64,000 nt of DNA, from NCBI RefSeq assembly GCF_014212315.1, contig NZ_JACKXE010000001.1, positions 1,798,001-1,862,000 of the forward strand. The letters are read 5' to 3'. Source of the stretch: Nocardioides luti. GTDB taxonomy: Bacteria; Actinomycetota; Actinomycetes; Propionibacteriales; Nocardioidaceae. Numbering within the stretch: position 1 is the first letter of the stretch; every line of letters begins with the position of its first letter. Positions 9,793-17,888 of this stretch are shown here, piece after piece. A model generated the notes under the pieces. That model was not told where the DNA came from. It was given only the letters and a program-made list of their open reading frames with translations, and did not search any database. A program made the position numbers and the translations under genes.

Positions 9793-9810
9793 TTGTGAAC
9801 GGGAGAACAA
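9793..9810. promoter_or_regulatory. Probable Rex operator (ROP) upstream of rex
   Basis: TTGTGAACGGGAGAACAA has an intact left half of the Rex consensus TTGTGAA-N4-TTCACAA and keeps ACAA in the right half (11 of 14 specified bases). It is 75 bases upstream of the rex ATG. Rex controlling its own rex-hem operon is established in Streptomyces; the site here is inferred from sequence. Confidence 0.65.
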
Positions 9811-9843
9811 ACCGAGACGACGAGGGGCTAGCACATGTGAGAA

Positions 9844-9874
9844 GGCCCACGCGCCGCGGGGTCCCGTGGGGGCC
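9844..9874 (-). terminator. Hairpin after the glutaredoxin gene
   Basis: CCCACG and CGTGGG arms, extended by GG/CC after a two-base bulge, enclose a GC-rich loop just downstream of the glutaredoxin stop. It could end the ligase-glutaredoxin transcript before the rex promoter. There is no T tail, so confidence is limited. Confidence 0.4.
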
Positions 9875-9877
9875 CGA

Positions 9878-10120
9878 TCAGGTCGTGAGGGCGGCGCGGA
9901 GCCGGGTCTCGTCGACCCGCCAGAAGTCGTGCTGGCGACCGTCCACGAAGGTCACCGGGATCTCGTCGCCGAAGCGCCGCTGCAGCTCCGGGTCGTCGTC
10001 GATCGAGACCTCGGCGTACTCCTCCCCGAGCGCGGCGCAGACCCGCTCGATCACCGTCCGGGCGTCCTCGCAGAGGTGGCACCCGGGACGGGAGTAGAGG
10101 GTGACGCGCGGCGTGCTCAC
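9878..10120 (-). CDS. Glutaredoxin family protein
   Basis: Small 80-residue thioredoxin-fold protein with the redox motif CHLC near the N-terminus (YSRPGCHLCEDA) and the cis-proline motif IPVTFVDG. The fold resembles the DUF836/glutaredoxin-like family common next to rex in actinobacteria. The start is GTG at 10120. It lies 7 bases after the acyl-CoA ligase stop, so probably shares its transcript. The physiological thiol partner is unknown; mycothiol is plausible in this phylum. Confidence 0.85.
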   Translation of the reverse strand: MSTPRVTLYSRPGCHLCEDARTVIERVCAALGEEYAEVSIDDDPELQRRFGDEIPVTFVDGRQHDFWRVDETRLRAALTT

Positions 10121-10127
10121 CGGTGCC

Positions 10128-11741
10128 TCACTCCAGCAGGCCGAGCGCGCGGCGGCGCTCGATGGTCCGCAGCCGGCCCTTCTGGACCTTGCCGGTGACC
10201 GTGAGCGGGAGCTCGTCGACGATCTCGACCCGGCTGGGCTGCTTGAACCGGGCCAGGCGGGCGCCGCAGTGCGCCCGGACGGCCTGCTCGGTCGCGGCCG
10301 GGTCGGCGCCGGGGGCGCGGACGTAGGCGACCACGGCCTCGCCGGTCGACGGGTCGGCGACCCCGATCACGGCCGCCTCGGTCACACCGGGGACCTCGCG
10401 GATGACCTCCTCCACCTCGACCGGGTAGACGTTGAAGCCGGACACGATCACCAGCTCCTTGAGCCGGTCCACGAGGAAGAGGTCGCCGGTGGCGTCGAGG
10501 AAGCCGACGTCGCCGGTGGACCACCAGCCGTCGGCGTCGGGGCCACCGGCGCCGTCGGGCCAGTAGCCGCTGAAGAGGTTGGGGCCGCGGACCTGGATCT
10601 CGCCCGGGTCCTCGCCCTCGGGGGCGCGGCCGCGCTCGTCCACGAGGCGGATGTCGATGCCGGGGAGGGCGGCGCCCACCGAGCCCGGCTGGAGAGCGGC
10701 GCTGCACAGCGTGCTGGTCACCACCGGCGAGGCCTCGGTCAGCCCGTAGCCCTGGTGCACCGGGATGCCGGTGCGGGCGGTGAACTCCTCGACCAGGTCG
10801 GGCGACAGCGGGGCCGAGCCCGACAGGATCAGCCGGACCGGGCCGAGCCGCTCGGCCAGGTGCTCGTCACCGCGCCAGTAGGCGAAGACGGGGGGCGCGA
10901 CCGGCACCACGCTGCAGGCCTCGTCCTCGATCAGGTCGAGGGTGCCCTGGGGGTCGAAGCGGTCGACGAGCACCAGCTTGGCGCGGTGGCGCAGCACACC
11001 GCCCAGGACTGCGTTCAGCCCGTAGACGTGGAACAGCGGGAGCACCCCGAGCACGACGTCGTCGCCGTGGATCATCGGCGGCTCGACCTCGCCGACCTGC
11101 GCGATGTTGGCGAGCAGCGCCCGGTGGGTGAGCATCGCGGCACGCGGGCGACCGGAGGTGCCGCTGGTGTAGAGCAGGCAGGCGAGCTTCTCGGGGTCCT
11201 GGAGCGGCGGGACGTGGCGGGCGGCGCCGGCGCGCAGGTGGTCGTAGGACCGCTCCCCCGGCAGCAGCGTCGCGCCGATGACGACGACGCGCGGCTTCAC
11301 GGCACGCGCGACCAGGTCGGCGTCGATCTCGTCCAGGTCGCCGTCGACCGCACGGGCCACGAGGGCCGCGGCCTCGCGCACGGCGGCGACGGTATCGGTG
11401 TCGGCGACGACCATCCGGGCGCCGCTGTCGGCGACCATCCGGGCCAGCTCACCGGGCGTGGCGCGCGGGTTCACCGGGACGGCGACGACCTGGGCGCGCA
11501 AGACGCCGAGGTACGTCGTCACGAACTCGATCCGGTTCGCGACCGCGATCACCACCCGGTGCCCCGCGACGATCCCGGCGGCGCCGAGACCGGTGGCGAC
11601 CCGGCCGACCTCGTCGTCGAGCTGCGCCCAGGTCAGGCTGCGGCCGCCGGACTCCACCAGGGCGAGCCGGTCGGGACTCTCGGCGGCCGCGTCGGCGACC
11701 AGGTCGGCGACGTCGTTCACCGCGGGAGTCTGCGCAGGCAT
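10128..11741 (-). CDS. AMP-binding acyl-CoA ligase/synthetase
   Basis: Member of the ANL adenylate-forming superfamily, probably activating a fatty or other carboxylic acid with ATP and CoA. The P-loop-like motif LLYTSGTSGRPRAAMLTH, the A5 motif QGYGLTEASPVV, the TGD core (GWWSTGDVGFL) and the A10 lysine region LPLTVTGKVQKG are all present. I use ATG 11741 (MPAQTPAV); GTG 11759 is an in-frame alternative. It has 537 residues. The substrate cannot be read from sequence. Glutaredoxin follows at 7 bases. The gene diverges from the HAD phosphatase. Confidence 0.9.
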   Translation of the reverse strand: MPAQTPAVNDVADLVADAAAESPDRLALVESGGRSLTWAQLDDEVGRVATGLGAAGIVAGHRVVIAVANRIEFVTTYLGVLRAQVVAVPVNPRATPGELARMVADSGARMVVADTDTVAAVREAAALVARAVDGDLDEIDADLVARAVKPRVVVIGATLLPGERSYDHLRAGAARHVPPLQDPEKLACLLYTSGTSGRPRAAMLTHRALLANIAQVGEVEPPMIHGDDVVLGVLPLFHVYGLNAVLGGVLRHRAKLVLVDRFDPQGTLDLIEDEACSVVPVAPPVFAYWRGDEHLAERLGPVRLILSGSAPLSPDLVEEFTARTGIPVHQGYGLTEASPVVTSTLCSAALQPGSVGAALPGIDIRLVDERGRAPEGEDPGEIQVRGPNLFSGYWPDGAGGPDADGWWSTGDVGFLDATGDLFLVDRLKELVIVSGFNVYPVEVEEVIREVPGVTEAAVIGVADPSTGEAVVAYVRAPGADPAATEQAVRAHCGARLARFKQPSRVEIVDELPLTVTGKVQKGRLRTIERRRALGLLE

Positions 11742-11806
11742 GAGGGGATACTTCCACACGGCCGACGTCGCTGCCGCCGGTCTCCGGCGGGGGCTACCCT
11801 TCGGCT

Positions 11807-12688
11807 GTGACGCCGCCCGAGAAGAGCCGCCGGCCGCCGGACCTCCGGCAGCGCTCCACCCTCGCGGGTGAGGCCGCGGCCGCGGCCGCCGAGGTCGAGA
11901 CCGCCCTCGACCACCCCGCGGACCCGCGCTCGGCCGCGTTCTTCGACGTGGACAACACCGTCATGCAGGGCGCGAGCATCTTCCACCTGGCCCGCGGCCT
12001 GCACCGGCGCCAGTTCTTCACCACCCGCGAGATCGTCGGCGCCGCGTGGAAGCAGGCCTACTTCCGCGTCGTCGGCGTCGAGGACCCCGAGCACGTCGCC
12101 GAGGCGCGCAACTCGGCGCTGAGCTTCATCGCCGGGCACACCGTCACCGAGCTCGAGGAGCTCGGCGAGGAGATCTTCGACGAGGGCATGGCGCACCGGA
12201 TCTGGCCGGGCACCCGCGCGCTCGCCCAGCTGCACCTCGACGAGGGCCAGCGGGTCTGGCTGGTCACCGCGGCCCCCATCGAGATCGCCCAGATCATCGC
12301 GCGCCGGCTCGGGCTGACCGGCGCGATGGGGACCGTCTCGGAGCACGTGGACGGCGTCTACACCGGGCGGCTGGTCGGCGACCTGCTGCACGGCCCGGCC
12401 AAGGGCGAGGCCATCAAGGCGCTGGCCGCGCGGGAGAACCTCGACCTGGCGGCCTGCTCGGCGTACTCCGACTCCTACAACGACCTGCCGATGCTCAGCC
12501 TGGTCGGCGACCCCTGCGCCATCAACCCCGACGCCCGCCTGCGGGCGCACGCCCGCGAGGCCGGCTGGCGGATCCGCGACTACCGGACCGGGCGCAAGGC
12601 GGCCCGCGCGGGCCTGGTGGTGGGGGCGGTGGCGGGCGCCGCGAGCGGCACGATCGCCGCCGGCGTGGCGCTGCGGCGACGGCGCTGA
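11807..12688 (+). CDS. HAD-IB family phosphatase with C-terminal membrane anchor
   Basis: Haloacid-dehalogenase superfamily hydrolase, subfamily IB (SerB-like). Motif I is FFDVDNTVMQGAS; motif II/III elements appear as VWLVTAAPIE and the acidic motif SAYSDSYNDLPML. A hydrophobic Gly/Ala-rich segment near the C-terminus followed by ALRRRR suggests a membrane-anchored tail. It starts with GTG and has 293 residues. Proteins of this type occur upstream of bldN in actinobacteria. It may act on phospholipid-derived phosphate esters, but that is a guess. Confidence 0.88.
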   Translation: MTPPEKSRRPPDLRQRSTLAGEAAAAAAEVETALDHPADPRSAAFFDVDNTVMQGASIFHLARGLHRRQFFTTREIVGAAWKQAYFRVVGVEDPEHVAEARNSALSFIAGHTVTELEELGEEIFDEGMAHRIWPGTRALAQLHLDEGQRVWLVTAAPIEIAQIIARRLGLTGAMGTVSEHVDGVYTGRLVGDLLHGPAKGEAIKALAARENLDLAACSAYSDSYNDLPMLSLVGDPCAINPDARLRAHAREAGWRIRDYRTGRKAARAGLVVGAVAGAASGTIAAGVALRRRR

Positions 12689-12761
12689 CGCTCCCGCGGA
12701 GCGCATTCCTTTACCGACGTGTGCTGGGCCACGAAGTCGCGGTCAACTGTTCCCAACGACC

Positions 12762-12776
12762 GTAACTCGGCGTTAC
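12762..12776. promoter_or_regulatory. BldD-box-like palindrome upstream of the BldN-like sigma gene
   Basis: GTAACTCGGCGTTAC has perfect 5-base arms and matches 8 of 9 fixed positions of the Streptomyces BldD consensus TNACNC(A/T)GNGTNA. It lies 46 bases upstream of the chosen ATG. In Streptomyces the c-di-GMP-dependent repressor BldD binds directly in front of bldN, so the position is meaningful. Whether this organism has BldD is not visible in the window. Confidence 0.55.
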
Positions 12777-12822
12777 TCTCGGGGTGGCTTCGGGGGAAGC
12801 TGACCGGGAGGGTCTCATCACC

Positions 12823-13593
12823 ATGCAGTGGGAGAACGACGTTGCTCGGGGGCTCGACGCCCTGCGCGCCGCCGTCGCCGAGCTGCTCCTCGGCGTCCAG
12901 GTGGCGCCCGCGGGCGTCCCCCACGCGCTCCTCACCGAGACCGCGTCCGACCGCGACGTCGACACCCCGATGCGCGGCAGCGGCGGCTCCGACGGGTTCG
13001 GCGACGCGGAGCTCGCCGCCTCCTCCGAGGAGTCCGAGGCCGACCGCACCCGCCTGATCGCGCTCGTCGAGCTGGCCCGCACGGGCGACTCCGAGGCGTT
13101 CGGCCTGCTCTACGACCACTACCAGCAGTCGGTCTACCGCTTCCTCTTCTACCGCACCCGCTCCGCGACGCTGGCCGAGGACCTCACCTCGGAGACGTTC
13201 TTCCGGGCGCTGCGGAGCATGACCAACTTCCGCTGGCAGGGCAAGGACTTCGGCGCCTGGCTGATGACCATCGCGCGCAACCTCGCCACCGACCACTTCA
13301 AGGCCGGCCGCACCCGTCTCGAGCAGACCACCGAGGACATGGGCCTGCACGACGACGCCACCGAGGGCCCCGAGGACGCGGTGCTCGCCGGCCTCACCAA
13401 CGAGATCCTCCTGACCGCGCTCAAGGACCTGCCGGACGAGCAGCGCGACTGCCTGATCATGCGGTTCCTCCAGGGCATGAGCATCGCCGAGACCGCCGCC
13501 GTCCTGGGTCGCAGCGACGGCGCCGTGAAGCAGCTGCAGCTGCGCGGCGTGCGCAACCTCGCCAAGCTGATGCCGGACGGGATCCGGGACTGA
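12823..13593 (+). CDS. ECF RNA polymerase sigma factor, BldN-like
   Basis: Extracytoplasmic-function sigma factor. Region 2 begins near residue 80 (LYDHYQQSVYRFLFYRTRS, then EDLTSETFFRALR) and region 4 near 200 (ALKDLPDEQRDCLIMRFL, ending AVKQLQLRGVRNL). A roughly 78-residue N-terminal extension precedes region 2, as in Streptomyces BldN, which is made as a pro-protein with a long N-terminal extension. ATG 12823 is preceded by GGGAGGG; GTG 12784 is a less likely start. The next gene encodes an RsbN-like membrane protein, the expected anti-sigma partner. A BldD-like box lies upstream. Target genes in this organism are unknown. Confidence 0.85.
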   Translation: MQWENDVARGLDALRAAVAELLLGVQVAPAGVPHALLTETASDRDVDTPMRGSGGSDGFGDAELAASSEESEADRTRLIALVELARTGDSEAFGLLYDHYQQSVYRFLFYRTRSATLAEDLTSETFFRALRSMTNFRWQGKDFGAWLMTIARNLATDHFKAGRTRLEQTTEDMGLHDDATEGPEDAVLAGLTNEILLTALKDLPDEQRDCLIMRFLQGMSIAETAAVLGRSDGAVKQLQLRGVRNLAKLMPDGIRD

Positions 13594-13636
13594 TGCACGT
13601 GCGCAGGAACTCCTCCGTCGTCGGTCCCCACCGCGC

Positions 13637-13665
13637 CGTAACCTCGCCCGCCTGCGGGTCGTTGG
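13637..13665 (+). promoter_or_regulatory. Candidate BldN-type promoter for the anti-sigma gene
   Basis: CGTAAC at 13637-13642 and CGTTGG at 13660-13665 are separated by 17 bases, about 60 bases upstream of the rsbN-like ATG. This resembles the CGTAAC/CGTTG-type promoters I recall for sigma-BldN in Streptomyces, where rsbN has its own BldN-dependent promoter. The consensus is quoted from memory and a single match is weak evidence. Confidence 0.4.
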
Positions 13666-13726
13666 AGTCCACGTCCGGCCCACTCGTGGAGGGTCGGGCG
13701 CAGGACTCGAGGACAGGACGGCAGCG

Positions 13727-14896
13727 ATGACACACGTGTTCGCGACGCGACGACGCGTCGAGGAGTTCGCCACGCTGGTCGACGAGCCGGCCGCCTCCTC
13801 CGCCACCCCCTCCGACGCCCGGTACGCCGACCTCCTCGAGCTGGTCGGCACGCTGCGCGCCGCTCCGCCCGTCGAGGCCCGCCCCTCCTTCGTGCTCGAC
13901 CTCCGCGAGCGGCTGATGACCGCCGCCGAGACCGTGCTCGTGCCCGGCCCGGAGGCCGTGGCCGCCGCCCGCCTGACGCTGCCCCCGCGGCGCACCAAGC
14001 GCGACCGGCGCATCGCCGCGGCCGTGGGCGGCCTCGCCCTGGTCGGGGCGACCACCTCGATGGCGATGGCCGCGCAGTCGGCCCTGCCCGGCGACGTGCT
14101 CTACCCGGTCAAGCGGGCCATGGAGAACGCCCAGACCGGCGTCAGCCTCGGCGAGGGCTCCAAGGGCGAGTCGCTGCTCGCCAACGCCACCGGACGCCTC
14201 GACGAGGTCGGCGAGCTGAGCCGCGGCGGCGACCTCCAGGACACCCCGGCGATCGCCGACACCCTCAACGCCTTCACCGACCAGGCGACGCAGGCCTCCG
14301 ACCTGCTCCTCAACGACTACGCCCAGACCGGCGACCAGACCTCGATCGCCGACCTGCGCGACTTCACCTCCGAGAGCCTCGACCAGCTGACGATCCTCGA
14401 GGCCCTGGTGCCCGAGGAGGCCCGCGACGAGCTCATGCACGCCGCGAACGTCGTCTTCCAGATCGATGCCGCGGCCCGGCAGGCCTGCCCGACGTGCGGC
14501 GGCGCCGGCATCACCGAGGTGCCCAACGTCTTCGCCCCGGTGTCCTCCGGCACGACCGGCGCCGAGGCCTCCCCCACCCTGGCCCAGACCCCGGGCACGC
14601 AGGGCAAGAAGGGCAAGAAGTCCTCGTCCGACCACCCGACGGTGCCCGACGTCGACGGCGGCTCGCTGCCGCCCGGCAGCGTCATCGACCCGGGCGACGG
14701 CTCCGGCGACGGCACCGCGCCGCCCTCCGACCCGTCCGGCGGCACCCAGGACCCGATCGAGTCGCTCACCAACGGCCTCACCGGCGGTGGCGGCTCCGCC
14801 CCCACCTCCAACCCCAGCCTGCCGCTGCCCACCAGCGACGTCACCGACGGGGTCGGCGACGTCGTCGACGGCGTGACGGACCCGCTCAAGCCCTGA
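13727..14896 (+). CDS. DUF5667 membrane protein, RsbN-like anti-sigma factor
   Basis: Probable membrane-bound anti-sigma factor for the upstream BldN-like sigma. The cytoplasmic N-terminal part (1-90) is short and charged; one transmembrane helix lies at about residues 96-116; the external domain begins with the DUF5667 hallmark SALPGDVLYPVKRAMENAQ. Four-helix-like sequence follows to about 255, including a CPTCGG cysteine pair, then a long Pro/Ser/Thr/Gly-rich tail. The length is 389 residues. Its separate promoter candidate and its spacing of 133 bases from the sigma gene suggest feedback control, as described for rsbN in Streptomyces. Confidence 0.8.
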   Translation: MTHVFATRRRVEEFATLVDEPAASSATPSDARYADLLELVGTLRAAPPVEARPSFVLDLRERLMTAAETVLVPGPEAVAAARLTLPPRRTKRDRRIAAAVGGLALVGATTSMAMAAQSALPGDVLYPVKRAMENAQTGVSLGEGSKGESLLANATGRLDEVGELSRGGDLQDTPAIADTLNAFTDQATQASDLLLNDYAQTGDQTSIADLRDFTSESLDQLTILEALVPEEARDELMHAANVVFQIDAAARQACPTCGGAGITEVPNVFAPVSSGTTGAEASPTLAQTPGTQGKKGKKSSSDHPTVPDVDGGSLPPGSVIDPGDGSGDGTAPPSDPSGGTQDPIESLTNGLTGGGGSAPTSNPSLPLPTSDVTDGVGDVVDGVTDPLKP

Positions 14897-14910
14897 GGGT
14901 TTCGGCGGGG

Positions 14911-14938
14911 CAGTTTCACCGGGTACCCGGTGAAACTG
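14911..14938. terminator. 28-bp perfect palindrome between converging genes
   Basis: CAGTTTCACCGGGT followed by its exact reverse complement forms a perfect 14+14 palindrome. It lies between the ends of two converging genes and probably acts as a bidirectional terminator. Closely related palindromes sharing AGTTTCA...TGAAACT occur at 20290-20317 and 20351-20380, so it is also a member of a small repeat family. Confidence 0.6.
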
Positions 14939-15027
14939 GCGCTCCTGTCACGGAGTTCCATGACACCAGCGCCAGTTCCGTGCGACGAGCTGCGCCGCGA
15001 CGGCGCCGGTGACGTCCGGGGCAGGGG

Positions 15028-16200
15028 TCAGCGGAAGACGGACTGGCGCTGCATCAGCAGCGAGTAGAGCGTCTGCTGGATGGTCTCGCGGACCTGGTCG
15101 GTCACGTTGAAGACCAGCATCGGGTCGTCGGCCGCGCCGTCGTCGTACTCGTCGGTGCGGATCGGCTCGCCGAACTCCAGCAGCCACTTCGACGGCAGCG
15201 GCACCAGGCCGAGCGGGCCGAACAGCGGGAAGAACGGCGTGATCGGGATGTAGGGGATGCCCAGCAGGCGGGCCAGCGAGGGCACGTTGCCGACCAGGGG
15301 GTAGATCTCCTCGGCGCCCACGACCGAGAGCGGGACGATCGGCACCCCGGTCCGCAGCGCGGCCGACACGAAGCCGCCCCGACCGAAGCGCTGGAGCTTG
15401 TAGCGGTCGGCGTACGGCTTGCCGATGCCCTTGAAGCCCTCGGGCCAGACGCCGACGAGCTCGCCGCCGCTGAGCATCCGCTCGGCGTCCTCGCTGCAGG
15501 CGAGGGTGGCACCGCCCTTGCGGGCCAGGGTGCTGACGATCGGCATCTGGAAGACCAGGTCGGCGCCGAGCGGGCGCAGGAAGCGGCCGGTGTGGTCGTG
15601 GATCGAGACCATCGTCATCAGGCCGTCGACGGGGATCGTGCCGGAGTGGTTGGAGACCACCAGGGCGCCGCCCTCGGTGGGGATGTTCTCCGCGCCGCGG
15701 ACCTCGATGCGGAACCACTTGTCGGCGATCGGCCGCAGCGCCGCCATGAAGAAGCGCTGGGTGATCTCCTGGTCGAAGCCGTACTCGTCCACGACGTAGT
15801 CGCCGGTGACACGGCGGCGCAGGAACGCCAGGAAGCGCGCGAGCTGGGGCTCCCACTGGTCGCCGAAGATCTCCTTCGACGCGTGCTGGAAGGCGGCCAG
15901 CCAGTCGCCCGCGGGGATGCCGGCGAGCGGCCCGCGGTCGGTGGTGCGGACCGGCGCGCGGCCGCTGGTCGTGGTGGCGGGCTCGATGACGGGCTGGTCG
16001 GCCGACGCGTCCGCGACCTCGATGACCGGCTTCGCGGCCGCCTTGCGGGCCGCGGCCGGACGGGCCGGCGCCTTGGCCGGGGGCTTGGCCGACGACCTGG
16101 CGCTGCCGGCCAGGCCGCGGGCGGCCGAGGACGGCTGCTTGCCGGTGCCGCGCCCGGGGCGGCCGCGGGTGCCGATGGGGATGATCTCGGCGTCACCCAT
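15028..16200 (-). CDS. PlsC-like phospholipid/glycerol acyltransferase family protein
   Basis: Membrane-associated acyltransferase of the lysophosphatidic-acid acyltransferase fold. Motif I is SNHSGTIPVDG, in which histidine and aspartate are six residues apart rather than the classical four; motif III is GVWPEGFKGIG and a later motif is GVPIVPLSVVG. The first ~95 residues are an Ala/Pro/Lys-rich extension of low complexity. ATG 16200 (MGDAEIIPIG) has GGAGCAG upstream. It overlaps the SDR gene by 8 bases, so the two are one operon. The acyl acceptor is unknown; the family includes proteins near bldN in many actinobacteria. Confidence 0.85.
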   Translation of the reverse strand: MGDAEIIPIGTRGRPGRGTGKQPSSAARGLAGSARSSAKPPAKAPARPAAARKAAAKPVIEVADASADQPVIEPATTTSGRAPVRTTDRGPLAGIPAGDWLAAFQHASKEIFGDQWEPQLARFLAFLRRRVTGDYVVDEYGFDQEITQRFFMAALRPIADKWFRIEVRGAENIPTEGGALVVSNHSGTIPVDGLMTMVSIHDHTGRFLRPLGADLVFQMPIVSTLARKGGATLACSEDAERMLSGGELVGVWPEGFKGIGKPYADRYKLQRFGRGGFVSAALRTGVPIVPLSVVGAEEIYPLVGNVPSLARLLGIPYIPITPFFPLFGPLGLVPLPSKWLLEFGEPIRTDEYDDGAADDPMLVFNVTDQVRETIQQTLYSLLMQRQSVFR

Positions 16201-17239
16201 GGTCTGCTCCTGCGGGCTGGGGGGTGGGCGCGGGCAGGGCCCGCTCGAGGCCGGCCAGGACGCGGTCCGAGCGGCCACCGGTGGGCGGCAGCAGCGACGA
16301 GAAGTCGGCGAAGGCCTCGGCGGTCGTGAAGCGCGGGTGGAAGTCGAGGACCTCGCGCATCCGGGTCGTGTCGACGCCCCGGCCGTAGGTCAGCAGGCCG
16401 AGCTGCTCCGGGGAGAAGTCGGCGACCCGGGCGGAGCGCAGCAGCGAGCCCACGCTCCCGACCGCCATCGCCGGGAGCGGGACGGAAGGTCGCTGCAGGC
16501 GGCGGATCGCCTGGGACAGCATCAGCACGCCGTCGCCGGCGACGTTGAAGGTGCCGGGCACGTCGTTCGTGACGGCGTGCTGGAGGACGTCCATCAGGTC
16601 GTCCTCGTGGAGGAACTGCAGCCGCGGGTCGAAGCCCAGGACGGTCGGCAGGACCGGGAGGCGGAAGTACGACGTGATCGGGCTCGCGACGTGCGGGCCG
16701 ATGACGTTCGCCATCCGCAGCATCGTCACGCGGACGTCGGGGCGCCGACGGGCCAGCCCGCGGACGTAGCCCTCGATCTCGGCGACGTCCTTGGCGTACC
16801 CGGCCCGGGGCGCGCGACGCGGCTCCATGTCCTCGCGGAACATGGCGGGGTCGCGGCTGCTGGCGCCGTACACCGTCGTCGTCGACTTCACGACGAGGTG
16901 CCGCAGGCTCGGCGCCTTCTGGCACGCCGCGAGGAGCTGCATCGTCCCGATGACGTTGAGCTCTTTCATCGTGTTGCGACCGCCGGCACCGCCGGGTGTC
17001 GCGATCACGCTCATGTGGACGACGGTGTCGACGTCCTCCTTCGCGATGATCTTCGCGATGACGGGGTTGCGGATGTCCGCGCGCACGAACGAGACGTCGC
17101 CGATGTCCCCCCGCGGGGGGACGACGTCGACGCCGATGACACGGGCGACGGCGGGGTCATGGGCGACGGCGCGCGCAAACCTGCGCCCGAGGTCCCGAGA
17201 GACCCCGGTCACGAGGACGACCTTGCCCCCCGCGCCCAT
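16193..17239 (-). CDS. NAD-dependent epimerase/dehydratase family protein (SDR)
   Basis: Extended short-chain dehydrogenase. The nucleotide-binding loop is TGVSRDLGRR, with acidic residues in GVDVVPPRGDI and the aspartate in FVRADIRN. The usual YxxxK catalytic pair is altered: the segment is GYAKDVAEIEG, with lysine two residues after tyrosine, so catalysis may differ or be lost. SVGSLL and the C-terminal AFADFSSLLPP suggest a nucleotide-sugar or lipid-linked role but no substrate can be named. It is co-transcribed with the acyltransferase. Length 348. Confidence 0.85.
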   Translation of the reverse strand: MGAGGKVVLVTGVSRDLGRRFARAVAHDPAVARVIGVDVVPPRGDIGDVSFVRADIRNPVIAKIIAKEDVDTVVHMSVIATPGGAGGRNTMKELNVIGTMQLLAACQKAPSLRHLVVKSTTTVYGASSRDPAMFREDMEPRRAPRAGYAKDVAEIEGYVRGLARRRPDVRVTMLRMANVIGPHVASPITSYFRLPVLPTVLGFDPRLQFLHEDDLMDVLQHAVTNDVPGTFNVAGDGVLMLSQAIRRLQRPSVPLPAMAVGSVGSLLRSARVADFSPEQLGLLTYGRGVDTTRMREVLDFHPRFTTAEAFADFSSLLPPTGGRSDRVLAGLERALPAPTPQPAGADHG

Positions 17240-17251
17240 GAGCGGCGTGGC

Positions 17252-17353
17252 TTACTTGCCGAGCTTGCGACGCTGGACGCGCGTCTTCTTCAGCAGCTTG
17301 CGGTGCTTCTTCTTGGCCATGCGCTTGCGCCGCTTCTTGATGACAGAACCCAC
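17252..17353 (-). CDS. Small basic ribosomal protein bS22 (AURKAIP1/COX24 domain)
   Basis: A 33-residue, very basic protein, [20 protein letters not shown] then [13 protein letters not shown], matching the small actinobacterial 30S subunit protein bS22. It is read from GTG at 17353, with AAAGG upstream, and ends in TAA. It is too short for most gene finders. It is conserved next to the HTH protein and epimerase in actinobacteria. Confidence 0.9.
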   Translation of the reverse strand: MGSVIKKRRKRMAKKKHRKLLKKTRVQRRKLGK

Positions 17354-17506
17354 GGGGAAACCTTTCACAATGCTGGTCGGTCGCGTCGGGAAGACGCCCG
17401 GGCGACCGGCACAGCCTATCCGGCGTACTGCAGGCAGCAGAATCCGGCTGGAACAACGTCCAGGGAGTGAGTCGGGTCTCGCGTGGGTCCGGCAGGGAGC
17501 GGCGGC

Positions 17507-17713
17507 TCAGCCGGCGCTGTAGAAGCTCTTGCGGAGGTACTCGTCCACGTCCTCCTCGAGGACCCGGAACGAGCGGCCCACCCGGACGGCAGGGAGCTCG
17601 CCGTTGTGGACCAGGCGGTAGACGGTCATCTTGGAGACGCGCATCTGCGCAGCCACCTCGGCAACGGTCAGGAACTTCGACTCGGAGAGGTCCCCGGAGG
17701 AGCTGGTAGCCAT
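17507..17713 (-). CDS. Excisionase-family helix-turn-helix DNA-binding protein
   Basis: 68-residue MerR/excisionase-type DNA-binding protein: FLTVAEVAAQMRVSKMTVYR is the helix-turn-helix, followed by LVHNGELPAVRVGRSFR, the wing. It consists of nothing else, so it must bind DNA as a small dimer or with a partner. It resembles BldC in size but differs in wing sequence, and matches better the separate protein family encoded near bldN. It precedes bS22 on the same strand with a 153-base gap. The target is unknown. Confidence 0.88.
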   Translation of the reverse strand: MATSSSGDLSESKFLTVAEVAAQMRVSKMTVYRLVHNGELPAVRVGRSFRVLEEDVDEYLRKSFYSAG

Positions 17714-17888
17714 CGTGCACCGACTTTCTTGTGCGTCGCGCCACCGGCTTCCCCACCGGTGATTGCACGCGTCGCGTGTGGTGAGGATAGGGCCTGATGT
17801 GACTCGTGGGGAAGAGGTTGTCTAATGAAACTTGAGAGACCTCGGCGTGTCCCCTTGCAATGTCCCGGAAATCGCGACCGTCAACGGA

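Noticed and set aside
17507..17713. Calling the small HTH protein BldC
   Set aside because: Size fits, but the wing sequence and the KMTVYRLVHNG segment match the excisionase-like protein found near bldN rather than BldC.
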